DNA of 64,000 nucleotides from Stenotrophomonas koreensis (GCF_001431525.1 NZ_LDJH01000006.1:248001-312000), one strand, 5' to 3'; counted from the stretch's first letter, positions 46,354 to 55,941 are shown. Translations and numbers: made by a program. Notes: generated by a model not told the origin, from the letters alone.

Positions 46354-47979
46354 ATGCATCGCTACTTGGTGTACCTGCTGGCCATTATTCTGCTTCCAGT
46401 GTCGGTGGTGCTTGCCTTCAAGTGGCCCTCCTGGTACTGGGGCTCAGCGTTGTTTGCAGCGATGATCATCATCGGCACGGTGGATATCCTGCAAAACCGC
46501 AGTGCCCTGCGGCGCAACTATCCGGTACTGGTTCATTTTCGCTACTTCTTTGAATCCATCGGCCCGGAAATCCGCCAGTATTTTGTGCAGAACGATCTGG
46601 AGAACGTGCCGTTCTCGCGCCAGGACCGCAGCCTGGTCTACCGCCGCTCGCGCAACGAGATGGATGTGCTGCCGTTCGGTACCCTGCGCAGCGCCTACCA
46701 GGTCGATTACGAGTGGATCAACCACTCCATGCGCCCGGCACGCATCGACAACACCGACTTCCGCGTCACCATCGGTGGACCGGGGTGCACCCAGCCTTAC
46801 TCGGCCAGTGTGTTCAACATCTCGGCGATGAGCTTTGGTGCGCTATCGGCCAATGCGGTGCGTGCACTCAATGGCGGGGCCAAGCTCGGCAACTTTGCCC
46901 AGGACACCGGCGAAGGCAGCATTTCGCCGTACCACCGTGAGCGCGGCGGCGACCTGATCTGGGAAATCGGTTCGGGCTACTTTGGTTGCCGTGACGAGCA
47001 GGGGCGTTTCAACGAGGAGCGCTTCATCGCCAATGCGACCGACCCGCAGGTGAAGATGATCGAGATCAAGCTTTCCCAAGGGGCCAAGCCGGGCCATGGT
47101 GGTGTGCTGCCGGCGGCCAAGGTCAGCGAGGAAATCGCCTTGACCCGCGGGGTGCCGATGGGGGTGGACTGCGTGTCACCGCCGGGTCATTCGGCCTTCT
47201 CCAACCCGGTGGAGCTGCTGCAGTTCGTGGCCCGCCTGCGTGAGCTGTCCGGTGGCAAACCGGTCGGTTTCAAGCTGGCCATCGGTCATCCCTGGGAGTG
47301 GTTCGGCATTGCCAAGGCCATGCAGGAAACCGGCCTGATGCCCGACTACATCGTTGTCGATGGTGCCGAGGGCGGTACCGGTGCGGCACCGGTGGAGTTC
47401 ATGGACCATGTGGGCGTGCCGATGAACGAGGCGCTGATGCTGGTGCACAACACCCTGGTCGGGTTGAACATCCGCCAGCACATCCGTATCGGTGCCGCCG
47501 GCAAGATCACCAGTGCCTTCGATATCGCGCGCACGATCTCGATGGGCGCGGACTGGTGCAATGCCGGCCGTGCCTTCATGTTCTCGCTGGGCTGCATCCA
47601 GGCATTGAGCTGCCATACCGACAAGTGCCCGACCGGGATTGCCACCCAGGACCGCGCGCGCTCCAGCAACCTGGACCCGACCCAGAAGACCGCCCGCGTG
47701 TTCAACTACCACCGCAATACGATGCGCGCGCTGGGTGAACTGCTGTCCGCTGCCGGCCTGACCCATACCGACCAGCTCGGGCCCGAGCACATCCTGCGCC
47801 GGGTATCGCCAACCCAGATCCGTTCGCTGGGCTCGCTGTACCGCTTCCTGGAGCCCGGTGAGCTGCTCGACGGTCAGCCCGAGCACAGCGTGTTCCGCGA
47901 TTACTGGCCGCTGGCGCGCACCGATTCGTTCGATCCGCCGCAGCGGATCCAGCACCTGCGCGACAGTCGCCTGCATTGA
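46354..47979 (+). CDS. FMN-binding glutamate synthase-family membrane protein
   Basis: A 541-residue protein with two N-terminal transmembrane helices (about 3-20 and 24-45) and then a GltB-type FMN barrel (about 85-520). It contains GPGCTQPYSASVFNISAMSF, GAEGGTGAAPVEFMDHVG, and the glutamate synthase [3Fe-4S] motif C-x5-C-x4-C (CIQALSCHTDKC) ahead of PTGIATQD. It lacks the amidotransferase domain of GltB, so it is not a complete glutamate synthase. Physiological role unknown. ATG 46354 follows GAGAG at 46344-46348; a TTG at 46342 is possible. It is a single-gene unit ending in a terminator. Confidence 0.85.
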   Translation: MHRYLVYLLAIILLPVSVVLAFKWPSWYWGSALFAAMIIIGTVDILQNRSALRRNYPVLVHFRYFFESIGPEIRQYFVQNDLENVPFSRQDRSLVYRRSRNEMDVLPFGTLRSAYQVDYEWINHSMRPARIDNTDFRVTIGGPGCTQPYSASVFNISAMSFGALSANAVRALNGGAKLGNFAQDTGEGSISPYHRERGGDLIWEIGSGYFGCRDEQGRFNEERFIANATDPQVKMIEIKLSQGAKPGHGGVLPAAKVSEEIALTRGVPMGVDCVSPPGHSAFSNPVELLQFVARLRELSGGKPVGFKLAIGHPWEWFGIAKAMQETGLMPDYIVVDGAEGGTGAAPVEFMDHVGVPMNEALMLVHNTLVGLNIRQHIRIGAAGKITSAFDIARTISMGADWCNAGRAFMFSLGCIQALSCHTDKCPTGIATQDRARSSNLDPTQKTARVFNYHRNTMRALGELLSAAGLTHTDQLGPEHILRRVSPTQIRSLGSLYRFLEPGELLDGQPEHSVFRDYWPLARTDSFDPPQRIQHLRDSRLH

Positions 47980-48000
47980 ACCGCCAACGCTGCTGACAAA

Positions 48001-48028
48001 AAGCCCCCGCCTGGGCGGGGGTTTTTTG
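48001..48028. terminator. Bidirectional terminator between convergent genes
   Basis: CCCCCGCC (48004-48011) and GGCGGGGG (48014-48021) with T-run on the plus strand; an A-run before the stem gives a T-run on the minus strand. It lies between convergent stops at 47979 and 48055. Confidence 0.85.
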
Positions 48029-48054
48029 TTGCGCGCTCGATGGACGTGGCCAGC

Positions 48055-49293
48055 TCAGTGCGGACGTGCCAGCCAGGCCAGGGCGCCCTCGGCTGCGACC
48101 AGGCCGGAGGCAAAGCAGGCGGTGAGCAGGTAGCCGCCGGTCGGGGCTTCCCAGTCGAGCATCTCGCCGGCACAGAACACCCCGTCAAGCCGGTTGAGCA
48201 TCAGTGCCTGGTCCAGGCCTTCCAGGCGCACGCCACCGGCCGAACTGATGGCTTCGGCCAGTGGCCGCGCTGCGCGCAGGGTCAGGGGCAGGCGCTTGAG
48301 GGTGCGTGCCACCGCATCCAGGTCATCACCGGCCCCGCGGCCGAGGATTTCGTAGAGCAGGGCCGCCTTGACCCCGCCGATCCCGGCCTGCCGGCGCAGG
48401 TGTTCGCTGAAGCTGCGGCCGCGGCGTGGCGCGTCCAGATCCTTGCGCAGCCGCTCCAGTGAACGGCCGGGAACCAGGTCCAGTTCGAGCAGGGCCTGGC
48501 CGTCACGCTGCACAGCCTGGCGCAGGTCCGCAGACAGGGCGTAGATCAGGCTGCCCTCGATGCCGGCCTGGCTGACCACGCATTCGCCCTGCAGCTGCTG
48601 CGGCTGGCCCTGCAGGTCATGCCAGTGGGCGATGACCGGCTTGAGCGGGGCGCCGGCCTGGCGCTGGATGAAGTGCTCGCTCCAGGCCACATCGAAGCCG
48701 CAGTTGGCCGGTTGCAGCTCGGCCACTTCCACGCCGGCCTGGCGCAGGGGCGCAACCCACTGGCCATCGCTGCCCAGCTGCGGCCAGCTGCCGCCGCCGG
48801 TGGCCAGGATCACCGCGTTCGCACGTACGGCCAGCTCACCTTCCGGGCCGGCCAGCCGCAGCCGGCCATCGGCCTGCCAGCCGAGCCAGCGATGGTTCAC
48901 CCGCAGCACCAGCCCCTGTTCCTTGAGCCTGCGTACCCAGCCGCGCAGCAGCGGGGCCGCCTTGCGGTCATCGGGAAATACCCGGCCCGAGCTGCCGACA
49001 TAGGTGTCCACGCCGAGTCCGGCGGCCCATTGCCGCAACGCCGGGCCGTCAAACCGGTCCAGCCAGTGGCCGACCTGTCCGGCACGCTCACGGTAGCGCT
49101 GGTCAAACTGCGGCCGTGGCTCGCCGTGGGTCAGGTTCAGCCCGCCCTTGCCGGCGATCAGGAACTTGCGTCCGGGCGAGCCCTTGGCTTCGAACAGGGT
49201 CACCTGGCGGCCGGCGGCGAGCAGGCGCTCGGCGGCCATCAAGCCGGCAGGTCCACCGCCAATGATCGCGATGTCGGTTTCCAGCAGCGTCAT
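48055..49293 (-). CDS. HI0933-family NAD(P)/FAD-dependent oxidoreductase
   Basis: A 412-residue flavoprotein of the HI0933/YhiN type (the TIGR03862 branch seems closest). It begins with the FAD-binding dinucleotide motif IIGGGPAGLMAAE, then FEAKGSPGRKFLIAGKGGLNLTH, which is characteristic of the family, and has VILATGGGSWPQLGSDG in the middle and the C-terminal FCAGEMLDWEAPTGGYLLTACFASG. The reaction is not established; relatives are described as flavoproteins of unknown function. ATG 49293 overlaps the stop of the FKBP gene by one base, so the two are translated from one message. Confidence 0.88.
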   Translation of the reverse strand: MTLLETDIAIIGGGPAGLMAAERLLAAGRQVTLFEAKGSPGRKFLIAGKGGLNLTHGEPRPQFDQRYRERAGQVGHWLDRFDGPALRQWAAGLGVDTYVGSSGRVFPDDRKAAPLLRGWVRRLKEQGLVLRVNHRWLGWQADGRLRLAGPEGELAVRANAVILATGGGSWPQLGSDGQWVAPLRQAGVEVAELQPANCGFDVAWSEHFIQRQAGAPLKPVIAHWHDLQGQPQQLQGECVVSQAGIEGSLIYALSADLRQAVQRDGQALLELDLVPGRSLERLRKDLDAPRRGRSFSEHLRRQAGIGGVKAALLYEILGRGAGDDLDAVARTLKRLPLTLRAARPLAEAISSAGGVRLEGLDQALMLNRLDGVFCAGEMLDWEAPTGGYLLTACFASGLVAAEGALAWLARPH

Positions 49294-49739
49294 CAGCGCG
49301 GCTCGATACCAAGCAGCTGCACCTCGAAGACCAGCGAAGCGTTGGCCGGCAACGGGCCGACCCGGCGCTCGCCATAGCCATACTCGGGCGGGATCATCAG
49401 CACCCGGGTGCCGCCCACCTGCATGCCGGCCACACCCTCGTCCCAGCCGCGGATCACCTGGCCACCACCGACGGTGAAGCTGAAGGGCTGGCCGCGATCA
49501 AGCGAGCTGTCGAACTTGGCACCACGCTGTTGTGGTGCATCGGCGTCGAACAGCCAGCCGGTGTAGTGCACGCTGACCGTTTGCCCGGCCTGGGCCGACG
49601 CGCCCTCACCGCTGCGCTGGTCGATGATTTCAAAGCGGGCGATCGGGTCGCTCGCTGGCAGCGCCTGTGGCGCCGGGGTGCAGGCCATCAGCGCAGCCAG
49701 CAGGGGCAGGGCAAGGAGGAGGCGGGGAGGTAGGGCCAT
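49293..49739 (-). CDS. FKBP-type peptidyl-prolyl isomerase lipoprotein
   Basis: A 148-residue envelope foldase. Residues 1-20 are a lipoprotein signal peptide with the lipobox LMAC, so C20 would be lipidated. A single FKBP domain (about 40-147) shows VSVHYTGWLFD, FDSSLDRGQPFSFTVG, VIRGWDEGVAGMQVGG and IPPEYGYGERRVG, all family signatures. ATG 49739 has a purine-rich AGGAGGCGGGGAGG-like stretch on the opposite sense, so ribosome binding is not obvious. Coupled to the downstream flavoprotein. Confidence 0.92.
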   Translation of the reverse strand: MALPPRLLLALPLLAALMACTPAPQALPASDPIARFEIIDQRSGEGASAQAGQTVSVHYTGWLFDADAPQQRGAKFDSSLDRGQPFSFTVGGGQVIRGWDEGVAGMQVGGTRVLMIPPEYGYGERRVGPLPANASLVFEVQLLGIEPR

Positions 49740-49810
49740 GGGCGTAGTGCTTCAATCGACGTGTTGCCGGATCGACTAGGTTAACAAGCGATGCCGCTAT
49801 CATGCTTGGC

Positions 49811-50164
49811 ATGGCACGTCTGCTTTTCAAACTGCGCCACGTCGAGGCCGATGAATTCGACGAAGTGACCACCGCGCTGGATCAGGCGGGGGTGGACTGG
49901 TACCAGACCAGTGCAGGGCTGCTGGGCTTCAGTGCGCCGGCGCTGTGGCTGCGTGATGCGGCCGACTACGAGCGCGCGCGCGCGGTGATTGCGCTGAGCC
50001 AGCAGCAGCGCGCCGAGCGGCTGCGCCAGGCCCGGCGGGAGCAGGCGCCGGAAACCTTCACTGGCCAGTTGCGCCGCGCACCGCTGCAGGTCTTGGGCGG
50101 GCTGCTGTTGATCGTGCTGATCATCGGCCTCGTGCTTGGGCTGCCCTGGCTGCTGTGGCGCTGA
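49811..50164 (+). CDS. DUF6164-type membrane-anchored protein
   Basis: A 117-residue protein with a small N-terminal alpha/beta domain (MARLLFKLRHVEADEFDEV, then SAGLLGFSAPALWLRD), a charged helical linker rich in Q, R and E (about 63-85) and a C-terminal transmembrane helix (about 93-116, ending PWLLWR). The pattern fits the DUF6164 family, whose function is unknown. I prefer ATG 49811 over 49802 because MxxLLFxLRxV is the family start. It precedes trhO by 28 bases. Confidence 0.75.
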   Translation: MARLLFKLRHVEADEFDEVTTALDQAGVDWYQTSAGLLGFSAPALWLRDAADYERARAVIALSQQQRAERLRQARREQAPETFTGQLRRAPLQVLGGLLLIVLIIGLVLGLPWLLWR

Positions 50165-50192
50165 GCCGGCCCGGCATCGTTACAATAAGCGC

Positions 50193-50972
50193 ATGATCGT
50201 CAATACCGCCGCTTACCATTTCGTCGCCCTGGATGCGCTCCAGAGCCTGCGTGAAACCTTGTTTGAACGCGCGCAGCAGCAGGGCCTGAAGGGCACCATC
50301 CTGGTGTCGCCGGAAGGCCTGAACCTGTTCCTGGCCGGCACGGCCGAGGGCGTGGATGCGTTCTACGCACCGTTGCTGGCCGATGTGCGTTTTGCCGGCA
50401 TGGTGATCAAGCGCAGCTACAGCCAGCACCTGCCGTTCGCCCGCCTGAAGGTCAAGCTGAAGAAGGAAATCATCAGCTTCCGCCGGGCCGATGGCCAGCC
50501 GCTGGATTACCCGCGCTCGCCGGGCGTGGCGCCAAAGACCCTGGCGCGCTGGCTGGCGCAGGGGCATGACGATGCCGGCAAACCGGTGGTGATGCTCGAT
50601 ACCCGCAACCAGCAGGAGGTGGCCCATGGCACCTTCAGCGATGCGTTGACCTTTGCCATCGACAAGTTCACCGATCTGCCGGCGGCGCTGGAACCGCATC
50701 GTGAAGCGCTCAAGGACAAGACCGTGGTGAGCTTCTGCACCGGCGGCATCCGCTGTGAAAAGGCCGCGCTCTGGATGGTAAATGACGGCATGGACAACGT
50801 ACTGCAGCTTGATGGCGGCATCCTGGCCTATTTCGAGCAGGTTGGCGGGCAGAACTACGAGGGCGGCTGTTTCGTGTTCGACGAGCGCATCGCGCTGGAT
50901 CCGCAGCTGCGCCCGCTCAAGGATGAGCCGTTGCCGCCGCTGCAGTCCCCGGCACAGGGACGAACCGAATGA
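50193..50972 (+). CDS. trhO: tRNA uridine(34) hydroxylase, rhodanese type
   Basis: TrhO (YceA) makes 5-hydroxyuridine at the wobble position of certain tRNAs using oxygen. The 259-residue protein has an N-terminal acylphosphatase-like domain (about 1-95, [19 protein letters not shown]) and a rhodanese domain (about 115-220, [15 protein letters not shown]) with active C182 in [17 protein letters not shown] 50193 is preceded by TACAAT (50181-50186), which may be a -10 box very near the start. The stop overlaps the next gene (ATGA). Confidence 0.92.
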   Translation: MIVNTAAYHFVALDALQSLRETLFERAQQQGLKGTILVSPEGLNLFLAGTAEGVDAFYAPLLADVRFAGMVIKRSYSQHLPFARLKVKLKKEIISFRRADGQPLDYPRSPGVAPKTLARWLAQGHDDAGKPVVMLDTRNQQEVAHGTFSDALTFAIDKFTDLPAALEPHREALKDKTVVSFCTGGIRCEKAALWMVNDGMDNVLQLDGGILAYFEQVGGQNYEGGCFVFDERIALDPQLRPLKDEPLPPLQSPAQGRTE

Positions 50973-51976
50973 CCGTTGCACGCATCCCGTTGTCACTATT
51001 GGACCTGGCCCCGGTTGCACAGGGGCAGGAAGTCGCTGCCGCCTTTGCCCATATGGGGCAGCTGGCGCAGCTGGCCGATGCGCTGGGTTACCACCGCTAC
51101 TGGCTGGCCGAGCACCACAACATGCCTGGGGTGGCCTCGGCAGCAACGTCGGTACTGATCGGGCATCTGGCCGGTCTGACCCGGCGCATCCGGGTGGGGG
51201 CCGGCGGCATCATGCTGCCCAACCACAGCCCGCTGCAGGTGGCTGAGCAGTTCGGCACCCTGGCCAGCCTGTATCCCGGGCGGATTGACCTGGGGCTGGG
51301 GCGTGCGCCGGGCACCGATCACGCCACCGTCCGCGCGTTGCGCCGTTACCAGGACCAGGCCGATCGTTTCCCGCACGATGTGCAGGAGCTGCTGCATTAC
51401 CTGGAACCGGTGCAGCCCGGGCAGTCGGTGCAGGCGGTGCCTGGCGGCGGCATTGGTGATGGGCTGCCGGTGTGGCTGCTGGGTTCGAGCACGTTCGGGG
51501 CCCGTCTGGCCGCGCAGCTCGGCTTGCCGTATGCCTTCGCCTCGCACTTTGCACCGGACCAGCTGGAAGCGGCGCTGGCGTTGTATCGCAGCCAGTTCCG
51601 GCCGTCGGCGCGCCTGGCCAGTCCGTATGTGATCGTGGCGATGAACGTGGTGGCCGCCGATACCACCGCCCAGGCGCGTTACCTGTTCAGCAGCCTGCAG
51701 CAGTTGTTCGTCAACCTGCAGCGTGGCGCCGCGGGCAAGGTGCCGGCGCCGGTGGATGATATCGACCAGGTCTGGTTGCCGCACGAGCGTGCCGGGGTCG
51801 AGCGCGCACTGGCCATTTCCGCCGTCGGTGATTGCGGCCAGGTTGCCAGTGCGATGGCGGCGGTGGTGCAGCAGCTGCAGCCCGATGAGTTGATGATCAC
51901 CGCCAATATCCATGACCCGGACGCACGGCTGCGTTCGTTCGAGCTGGCCATGCAGGCCTGGCGCAGCCTCAGCTGA
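50969..51976 (+). CDS. LLM class flavin-dependent oxidoreductase
   Basis: A 335-residue luciferase-like monooxygenase family protein, similar to E. coli YhbW. It starts [14 protein letters not shown] and shows [57 protein letters not shown] and [11 protein letters not shown], which are the FMN-contacting blocks of this subgroup. The substrate is unknown. ATG 50969 overlaps trhO, so both are coupled. The last eight bases overlap the 3' end of the convergent ExoD-family gene. Confidence 0.9.
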   Translation: MTVARIPLSLLDLAPVAQGQEVAAAFAHMGQLAQLADALGYHRYWLAEHHNMPGVASAATSVLIGHLAGLTRRIRVGAGGIMLPNHSPLQVAEQFGTLASLYPGRIDLGLGRAPGTDHATVRALRRYQDQADRFPHDVQELLHYLEPVQPGQSVQAVPGGGIGDGLPVWLLGSSTFGARLAAQLGLPYAFASHFAPDQLEAALALYRSQFRPSARLASPYVIVAMNVVAADTTAQARYLFSSLQQLFVNLQRGAAGKVPAPVDDIDQVWLPHERAGVERALAISAVGDCGQVASAMAAVVQQLQPDELMITANIHDPDARLRSFELAMQAWRSLS

Positions 51977-52622
51977 GCAGGCTGTTGCCCAGCTGGGTCA
52001 GATAGGTCAGCAACTGGCCGGAGCTGATGCCGAAGAAGGCGATTGCCACCACGCCGCCGATCCAGTTGAGCAGCATCAGGCGTCCGTCGCATTCGAGCAG
52101 GGCCAGCGCAAACAGCATCAGTTGAAAACCGAACAGGTAGTTGGTGAAGGGAATGGGCAACGAGAGCAGCAGGCCCAGTACCAGCAGCAGCAATCCGGTG
52201 AAAATACGTGCCGGTAATGGTTCGATGGCCAGGCTCAGGCGGGGCTTGAGCAGGCTGTCCAGCCAGGTAAGTGGCCGCTGCAGCTTGCCGACAAAGCGGT
52301 GCAGCGTACTGCGCCTGGGGCCGCGCCGGGCAATGGCCCGTGGCAGCCACGGGCTGCGCAGCCCGATCAGCATCTGCATGCCGATCAGCATCACCAGCGG
52401 GCCGCTCAGTGCCCCTGCCACCCCGGGCAGCGGGATGAAGGCCGGCAGGATTGCCAGCAGCAGGAACATGCCGAACGCACCCTGCGCCAGGCCGCCCAGC
52501 ACATCGGCGATATGCAGGCGCTGGCTGGGGTCGCCCTGGCTGGCGATGGCAAGCAGGGTACGGATGCCTTCATTGCGCGGGATGCCCGACGGGCTCGGCT
52601 CAGGGCGTGCGGTCATCATCAT
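51969..52622 (-). CDS. ExoD-family exopolysaccharide synthesis protein
   Basis: A 217-residue membrane protein of the ExoD family (named from Sinorhizobium, where exoD affects exopolysaccharide and alkali tolerance). A soluble N-terminus ([39 protein letters not shown]) leads into four or five helices with [16 protein letters not shown] and [23 protein letters not shown]. Three ATG codons stand in tandem (52622, 52619, 52616); I list the first. It overlaps the 3' end of the CBS-domain gene by about 23 bases and so is coupled to it. The exact role is unknown. Confidence 0.85.
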   Translation of the reverse strand: MMMTARPEPSPSGIPRNEGIRTLLAIASQGDPSQRLHIADVLGGLAQGAFGMFLLLAILPAFIPLPGVAGALSGPLVMLIGMQMLIGLRSPWLPRAIARRGPRRSTLHRFVGKLQRPLTWLDSLLKPRLSLAIEPLPARIFTGLLLLVLGLLLSLPIPFTNYLFGFQLMLFALALLECDGRLMLLNWIGGVVAIAFFGISSGQLLTYLTQLGNSLLS

Positions 52623-53904
52623 CGCAGTCGCTGAGCTGGCGCAGCATGATCTTGTCCACGCGGGCTCCATCAAGATCGATGACCTCAAAGCGCCAGCCTG
52701 ACAGATCAAACCATTCGCCGGTCTGCGGGATGCGGCCGAAACGATCGATGCACAGGCCGGCAACGGTGTTGTAAGCGGCCTGTTCTGGCTCGGGCAGTTC
52801 CAGCCCGGCGATGACATCACGCAGGTCTTCCACCGGCAGCGAACCATCGACCAGCAAGGAGCCATCGGCGCGGGTGACCACCAGCGGTGCATCCTCGTCG
52901 TGGTCGGCGACCTGCAGTCGGCCAACCACGGCGCCCATCAGGTCGGAAATGGTGACCAGCCCCTGGATCTCACCGTATTCGTCCACCACCAGGGCCATCG
53001 ACTGATGCTCTTCGCGGAAGATTTCCAGCAGCTTCATCGCATGGGTGGATTCGGACACATACACCGGCTCGCGCAGGTTCTGGAACAGGCCATCGTCCTT
53101 GCCGTGGGTGAGCAGGGTTTTGACTTCCAGAATGCCGGCGATGTCCTGGTCATTGCCGCGATAGACCGGGTAGCGTGAAAACGCATGCTCGCGCATGGAC
53201 TCCAGGTTGGCCTCCTGGTCGTGGTGGGTGTCCAGCCAGGCAATCCGGTTGCGCGGGGTCATCAGGCTTTCGGCCGTGCGGTCACCTAGGCGCATCACGC
53301 GATTCATCATGTCCCGCTCCAGGCTGTCGATGACACCGGCCTCATGGCTTTCGGCCACCAGCATGCGGATTTCCTCCTGGCTGACGGCATCGGCCTGTTC
53401 CTTGCCCAGGCCCAGCAGGCGCAGCACCAGGCGGGTCGAGCGCGAAAGCAGCAGCACGAACGGGTAAGCCAGGGCGGCCAGCCAGGCCATCGGAACGGCC
53501 ACCACGCCGGCGATCTGCTCCGGCCGGGTGATGGCCAGGCGTTTGGGCACCAGCTCGCCGAAGATCAGCGTCAGATAGGTGATCAGCGCGACCGCGGCAG
53601 CCTTGCCGGCGGCATCGGCATGGGCGAACTCCGGCGCAAAGCGCTGGATGACCGCGGCAAGTTCGCGGCCGATGGATTCGCCACCGAACACACCGGTCAG
53701 GATGCCGATCAGCGTGATGCCGATCTGCACGGTGGAAAGAAAGGCTTCGGGCTTTTCGGCCAGCGCCAGTGCGCGCGCGGCGCGCTGGCTGCTGTTGGCC
53801 TGTTGCTTCAGGCGGCTCTTGCGCGAGGTCATGACCGACATTTCGGACATGGCAAAGAAACCGTTCAGCAGAATCAGCGCGATGACAATCAGAAACTCAA
53901 ACAC
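52600..53904 (-). CDS. CBS-domain CNNM/CorC-type transporter family protein (hemolysin family)
   Basis: A 434-residue membrane protein with a DUF21/CNNM domain of about four helices (1-195, IVIALILLNGFFAMSEMSVMTS), a pair of CBS domains (about 205-330, SLMTPRNRIAWLD and VYVSESTHAMKLLEIF) and a C-terminal CorC_HlyC domain (about 345-425, FGRIPQTGEWF). Old annotations call these hemolysins; relatives are linked to magnesium or cobalt efflux. A GTG start at 53904 gives MFEFLIVIALIL. It shares a message with the ExoD-family gene. Confidence 0.9.
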   Translation of the reverse strand: MFEFLIVIALILLNGFFAMSEMSVMTSRKSRLKQQANSSQRAARALALAEKPEAFLSTVQIGITLIGILTGVFGGESIGRELAAVIQRFAPEFAHADAAGKAAAVALITYLTLIFGELVPKRLAITRPEQIAGVVAVPMAWLAALAYPFVLLLSRSTRLVLRLLGLGKEQADAVSQEEIRMLVAESHEAGVIDSLERDMMNRVMRLGDRTAESLMTPRNRIAWLDTHHDQEANLESMREHAFSRYPVYRGNDQDIAGILEVKTLLTHGKDDGLFQNLREPVYVSESTHAMKLLEIFREEHQSMALVVDEYGEIQGLVTISDLMGAVVGRLQVADHDEDAPLVVTRADGSLLVDGSLPVEDLRDVIAGLELPEPEQAAYNTVAGLCIDRFGRIPQTGEWFDLSGWRFEVIDLDGARVDKIMLRQLSDCDDDDRTP

Positions 53905-54103
53905 GGGCCTTCCCCCGGTTGGTTGCCCAGGGCAAGGGGCGTGGATGATCGGTGCAGACAGCGCAAAAGGCAGCCCGCACCTGCGGGGGATAAGGGTCGT
54001 CGTCCATAGGTCGCACCCGAAGGTGCAGCAAGGATGCTAGCAGAGCAGGTGGTTGTTGCGTAAACGCCCGTTCAGCTTGCGGCAGGCGGGTTGTCATCAA
54101 GGT

Positions 54104-54133
54104 TTCGCAAAAACGCCAACGCAGCGTCATAAT
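54104..54133 (+). promoter_or_regulatory. Possible promoter of the PhoU-like/pit operon
   Basis: -35 TTCGCA (54104-54109), 18-base spacer, -10 CATAAT (54128-54133). A perfect GTCA-TAAT-TGAC inverted repeat (54126-54137) overlaps the -10 box. TTGACA at 54133-54138 is an alternative -35 but has a poor -10 partner. The rest of the gap to the divergent CBS gene shows nothing recognisable. Confidence 0.4.
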
Positions 54134-54180
54134 TGACAGCTGATGCCATCCCCTCCGTGATGGCGACCTCCAGGTTTCTT

Positions 54181-54807
54181 ATGTTCTCACTGCAGACCAT
54201 TTTTGGGTCCGGCAAGCAGTTCTATGTCTTGTTGGACGATGCCGCCCAGGCAGCCCATGACAGCGCCAAGGCGCTGCACACGATGATGCGCGAAGGCGAA
54301 TCCCTGCCGGCGCTGGACGCTTTCAAGCTGGCCCGGCTGCGCGGTCGCGCCAGCTCTGAAAAGATTGGCCAGGCGCTGGTGGACAGCTTCATCACGCCGA
54401 TCGAGCGTGAGGACATCGAAGCGCTGGGTTCGGCCCTGTACAAGATTCCCAAGCAGATCGAGAAGTTTGCCGATCGCTATTCGCTGGCGGTCAAGCATCT
54501 GGACCAGATCGACTTTGCCCCGCGTGCGGCGATGCTGGAACAGGCTGCGGCGGTGGTGGTGGAGATGGTCGCCGACCTGCGTCACATGAACCTTGACCGG
54601 ATGACGGCGCTGAATGAGAAGCTGCGCGCGCTGGAAAATGAAGCCGACCGCCTGATGCTGGAGCTGTACCGCGACATCTACTCCGGTCGTCTGGATCACC
54701 TGCAGATGTTCCTGCTCAAGGAATTCTTCGAGATCCTGGAAAAAGCCATCGACCGCTGCCGTGGCGCCGGCGTGGTGGCTTACCAGATCGTGCTGAAAAA
54801 CAGCTGA
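54181..54807 (+). CDS. PhoU-like DUF47 protein, Pit accessory
   Basis: A 208-residue all-helical protein of the DUF47/TIGR00153 family, related to PhoU. These proteins are nearly always encoded with low-affinity phosphate transporters and are thought to regulate them. Features: MFSLQTIFGSGKQFYVLLDDAAQ at the N-terminus, the metal-binding-like segment TPIEREDIEALGSALYKIPKQIEKFADRY and ALENEADRLMLELYRDIY, matching PhoU helices. ATG 54181 was chosen over an upstream in-frame GTG/ATG in the promoter region. pit follows after 12 bases. Confidence 0.88.
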   Translation: MFSLQTIFGSGKQFYVLLDDAAQAAHDSAKALHTMMREGESLPALDAFKLARLRGRASSEKIGQALVDSFITPIEREDIEALGSALYKIPKQIEKFADRYSLAVKHLDQIDFAPRAAMLEQAAAVVVEMVADLRHMNLDRMTALNEKLRALENEADRLMLELYRDIYSGRLDHLQMFLLKEFFEILEKAIDRCRGAGVVAYQIVLKNS

Positions 54808-54819
54808 CGGGGGCTGCAG

Positions 54820-55941
54820 ATGCTCACCCTCGTACTGGTGGTGATCCTGGCGGCGTTGGTGTTTGAATTCATCAACGGCTTCCACGATACCGCCAACTCC
54901 ATCGCCACGGTCGTGGCGACCAAGGTGCTCTCGCCCGGGCATGCGGTGATGCTGGCCGCTTTCATGAACCTGATCGGCGCGCTGACCGGTACCGCGGTGG
55001 CGATGACCATTGCCAATGGCCTGATCAATACCGAGGTCGTGGTGGTCACCCCGCAGGTGATCCTGTGCGCGCTGCTCGGCGGCATTGTCTGGAACCTGAT
55101 CACCTGGTGGAAGGGGCTGCCGTCGTCTTCCTCGCACGCGCTGATTGGTGGCCTGTGCGGTGCCGCGCTGGCTGCCGCGGCCAACAACTGGGATGCGCTG
55201 ATCTGGTCGCAGCAACTGGGCAACTGGGCGCAGAACAAGGGCCTGCTGTGGAAGGTGTTCGTGCCGATGATCACCTCGCCGATTGCCGGTTTCCTGCTTG
55301 GCATCGTCGTGATGTGCCTGCTGTGGGCGCTGATCCTGCTGTTGTCCAAGGTGGGCGGTGCCATTGGTCGCCTGGCGCGTCCGCGCTTTGTGAACATGTT
55401 CTTCGGCAAGGCGCAGATCGCCTCGGCTGCCTACATGGGCTTTGCCCACGGCCACAACGATGCGCAGAAAACCATGGGCATCATCGCAATGACCCTGATC
55501 AGCGCCGAGGCCACCGGTGTGCTGGATGACCTGCCGTCCTGGCTGGGCTTCCTGCATCCTGGTGCCAATGCCGACGGCGGCATTGCGCTGTGGATCGTGC
55601 TGACCTGCGCCATCGTGATGGCTGCCGGTACGGCTTCCGGTGGCTGGAAGATCATCAAGACCCTGGGCCACAAGATGGTCAAGCTGCACCCGATCCATGG
55701 TTTTGCCGCCGAGACCAGCTCGGCCACCATCCTGACCATGGCGGCCCACTTCGGCATGCCGGTTTCGACCACCCATTCCATTTCCACCGCGATCATGGGG
55801 GTGGGCTTTGCCAAGAACCCGCGCTCGCTGAAGCTGGGGGTGATCGAGCGCATCCTGTGGGCCTGGGTGCTGACCATTCCGGCCTCGGCGTTGTGCGCCT
55901 GGATCATCCTCAAGGGGATGGCGGCACTCGGCCTGGCCTGA
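54820..55941 (+). CDS. pit: Inorganic phosphate transporter, Pit family
   Basis: Inner-membrane low-affinity phosphate (metal phosphate)/proton symporter of the PiT family (373 aa, about ten helices). The two inverted signature copies are visible: FEFINGFHDTANSIATVVATKVLSP near the N-terminus and AAYMGFAHGHNDAQKTMGI followed by SSATILTMAAHFGMPVSTTHSI in the second half. It is shorter than E. coli PitA (499 aa) because the central soluble loop is small, which is usual for DUF47-linked Pit. A terminator follows. Confidence 0.93.
   Translation: MLTLVLVVILAALVFEFINGFHDTANSIATVVATKVLSPGHAVMLAAFMNLIGALTGTAVAMTIANGLINTEVVVVTPQVILCALLGGIVWNLITWWKGLPSSSSHALIGGLCGAALAAAANNWDALIWSQQLGNWAQNKGLLWKVFVPMITSPIAGFLLGIVVMCLLWALILLLSKVGGAIGRLARPRFVNMFFGKAQIASAAYMGFAHGHNDAQKTMGIIAMTLISAEATGVLDDLPSWLGFLHPGANADGGIALWIVLTCAIVMAAGTASGGWKIIKTLGHKMVKLHPIHGFAAETSSATILTMAAHFGMPVSTTHSISTAIMGVGFAKNPRSLKLGVIERILWAWVLTIPASALCAWIILKGMAALGLA

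Noticed and set aside
52623-52925. N-terminal extension of the ExoD-family frame by about 100 codons
   Set aside because: It overlaps the CorC domain of the CBS gene in another frame and shows no protein-like composition; the ATG cluster at 52616-52622 fits the family start.
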